Shown: piece after piece, positions 13,483 to 14,304 of the stretch
Numbering within the stretch: the stretch's first letter is position 1
How the letters are laid out: each line of letters starts with the position of its first letter
DNA from: an uncultured Erysipelotrichaceae bacterium
GTDB lineage: Bacteria > Bacillota_I > Bacilli_A > Erysipelotrichales > Coprobacillaceae
Direction of reading: 5' to 3'
DNA: 14,304 bases
Assembly: GCA_900544435.1 (NCBI GenBank)
Contig: UQVG01000019.1
Location: 1-14,304, forward strand
Notes under the pieces: generated by a model
Database searches by the model: none
The model's input: the letters and a program-made list of their open reading frames with translations, nothing else
Told to the model about the DNA's origin: nothing
Translations under genes and position numbers: made by a program

Positions 13483-14304
13483 TTGAGAAAAACTATAAAT
13501 AAACTATTTTTGATTATAACCGTAATATCAGCACTTCTGCTAACTACAGGATGTGACTTGTTTATAAAGACTAACAAGGGGCAGGTTGACCAGAAATGGT
13601 ACATGGGACTTACCTACGAGGATGACAATGGCAATGACACGGATTACACAATAGGGACAGATGGAACTATTGCAGCAGTGGCTTTGGAAGATGGATATGG
13701 CGATGAGTTCGGGATTATAAAGGGCGAGGAAGCTTACCTTAATATCAACACCATTATAAAAAATATTGACAAAAGATTTTATGTGGATGCAACCAACAAC
13801 CTTGTAATGTTTACTGACGCCACAAAAACTTATAAAACTAAAATAGGTGGTAAGACAATAAATGAAACTGAAAATACAGACTATGTTATTTCTTTTATGG
13901 ACGGAAAAAATTGCTATGTTAATGTAAAGTTTGTTAAGAAATACGTGGATTTTGATTATAAAGTTGTGAAGGCGGAGGGAAAATCTCCTGCAAGAATTGT
14001 TCTTAAATACACATCAGGCGAGAAAAATCAGATGACTGTTAAGAGCAACATTGAAATGCGTACAAAGGCAGATTACCAGAACCTTATTGTAACTACTTTG
14101 AAGAAAAATACCAAGGTTACAGTATTGGAAGAAAGCGGCGACTGGACAAAGGTTGGAACTGACGACGGTTTCATGGGTTATGTGCCTGCAAAGAAATTAA
14201 AAGATAAAGAAACAAAGAAGACTGAGTTTAAATCTGACGCAGATACATATACACATGTTTTGATGAATAAAAAGATTAGTTTAGGTTGGAATGCAATAAC
14301 GAAT
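13483..14304 (+). CDS. Lipoprotein with SH3 domain, probably GH18-type cell wall hydrolase, 5' part
   Basis: Runs off the window after 274 codons. TTG 13483 follows a strong AAGGAGGA (13467-13474). The N-terminus is a signal peptide (RKTINKLFLIITVISALLL) ending TTGC, with Cys24 as the lipidation site; the -3 residue is Thr, a slightly off lipobox. Residues about 83-165 resemble the copper amine oxidase N-terminal-like fold (FYVDATNNLVMFTDA). Residues about 184-238 are a bacterial SH3 domain (NIEMRTKADYQNLIVTTLKK, then GDWTKVGTDDGFMGYVPAKKL). The last residues, KKISLGWNAITN, resemble the first strand of the GH18 domain found in such proteins in Lachnospiraceae; this is inference, since the catalytic part is outside. 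Codons are rich in GAC, AAG, GGC and GAG, unlike every gene upstream, so it is either transferred DNA or a join of two genomes. Confidence 0.8.
   Translation, partial: MRKTINKLFLIITVISALLLTTGCDLFIKTNKGQVDQKWYMGLTYEDDNGNDTDYTIGTDGTIAAVALEDGYGDEFGIIKGEEAYLNINTIIKNIDKRFYVDATNNLVMFTDATKTYKTKIGGKTINETENTDYVISFMDGKNCYVNVKFVKKYVDFDYKVVKAEGKSPARIVLKYTSGEKNQMTVKSNIEMRTKADYQNLIVTTLKKNTKVTVLEESGDWTKVGTDDGFMGYVPAKKLKDKETKKTEFKSDADTYTHVLMNKKISLGWNAITN

Noticed and set aside
13416..13604. Reverse-strand 62-residue frame over the lipoprotein start
   Set aside because: Antisense to a well-supported signal peptide and ribosome-binding site.
1..14304. CRISPR arrays, tRNA or rRNA genes, insertion sequences
   Set aside because: No regularly spaced repeats, no cloverleaf or rRNA segments and no transposase frame were found on either strand.

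Overview
The window is low-GC Firmicutes chromosome, very A/T-rich with strongly A/T-ending codons (TTA for Leu, AGA/CGT for Arg). The gene content and the Bacillus-like but reduced gene order suggest a spore-forming gut member of the Erysipelotrichia/Coprobacillaceae. That placement is inferred from gene content and composition; there is no 16S or other marker here.

Layout. (1) 1-4400: tig (trigger factor), lon (ATP-dependent protease) and engB/ysxC (ribosome-assembly GTPase), each followed by a hairpin; engB has its own promoter inside the lon terminator. (2) 4400-6040: two genes matching the Bacillus spoVID-ysxE pair, an outer-spore morphogenesis module. The first is a LysM protein and the second a CotS/YsxE-family kinase fold that has lost its catalytic residues. 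(3) 6027-9597: a strong promoter, a T-box riboswitch with a GUA (Val) specifier, an unknown membrane-anchored protein and valS, ending in a strong terminator. (4) 9598-9885: an orphan 52-residue double-glycine-leader peptide that resembles a bacteriocin or signal precursor. (5) 9876-10855: a SPOR-domain membrane protein at the position of Bacillus spoIIB, then bioY (biotin ECF transporter). (6) 10859-13139: radC, mreC, mreD and a 67-residue protein that looks like only the FtsZ-inhibiting N-terminal domain of MinC. (7) 13172-13360: a consensus promoter, a long structured RNA and a terminator with no gene attached. (8) 13361-14304: a 14-bp inverted repeat and then the 5' part of a lipoprotein gene (copper-amine-oxidase-N-like and SH3 domains, probably leading into a GH18 domain). 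Its G/C-ending codons differ sharply from everything upstream, so this end is either horizontally acquired or an assembly join.

The order tig-lon-ysxC-spoVID-ysxE-valS-(SPOR)-radC-mreC-mreD-minC reproduces the Bacillus subtilis order with clpX, lonB, the hem genes, folC, comC, maf and mreB left out. Chromosome housekeeping, cell-shape and spore-coat genes have stayed together. The two sporulation-type genes (spoVID-like and SPOR) share a nearly identical promoter element, TCATATY-N13-CATAGACT, which resembles the mother-cell sigma-E class; this is the strongest regulatory signal in the window. The most novel candidates are the GG-leader peptide, the orphan structured RNA, the MinC-N-only protein and the shared sporulation-type promoter.
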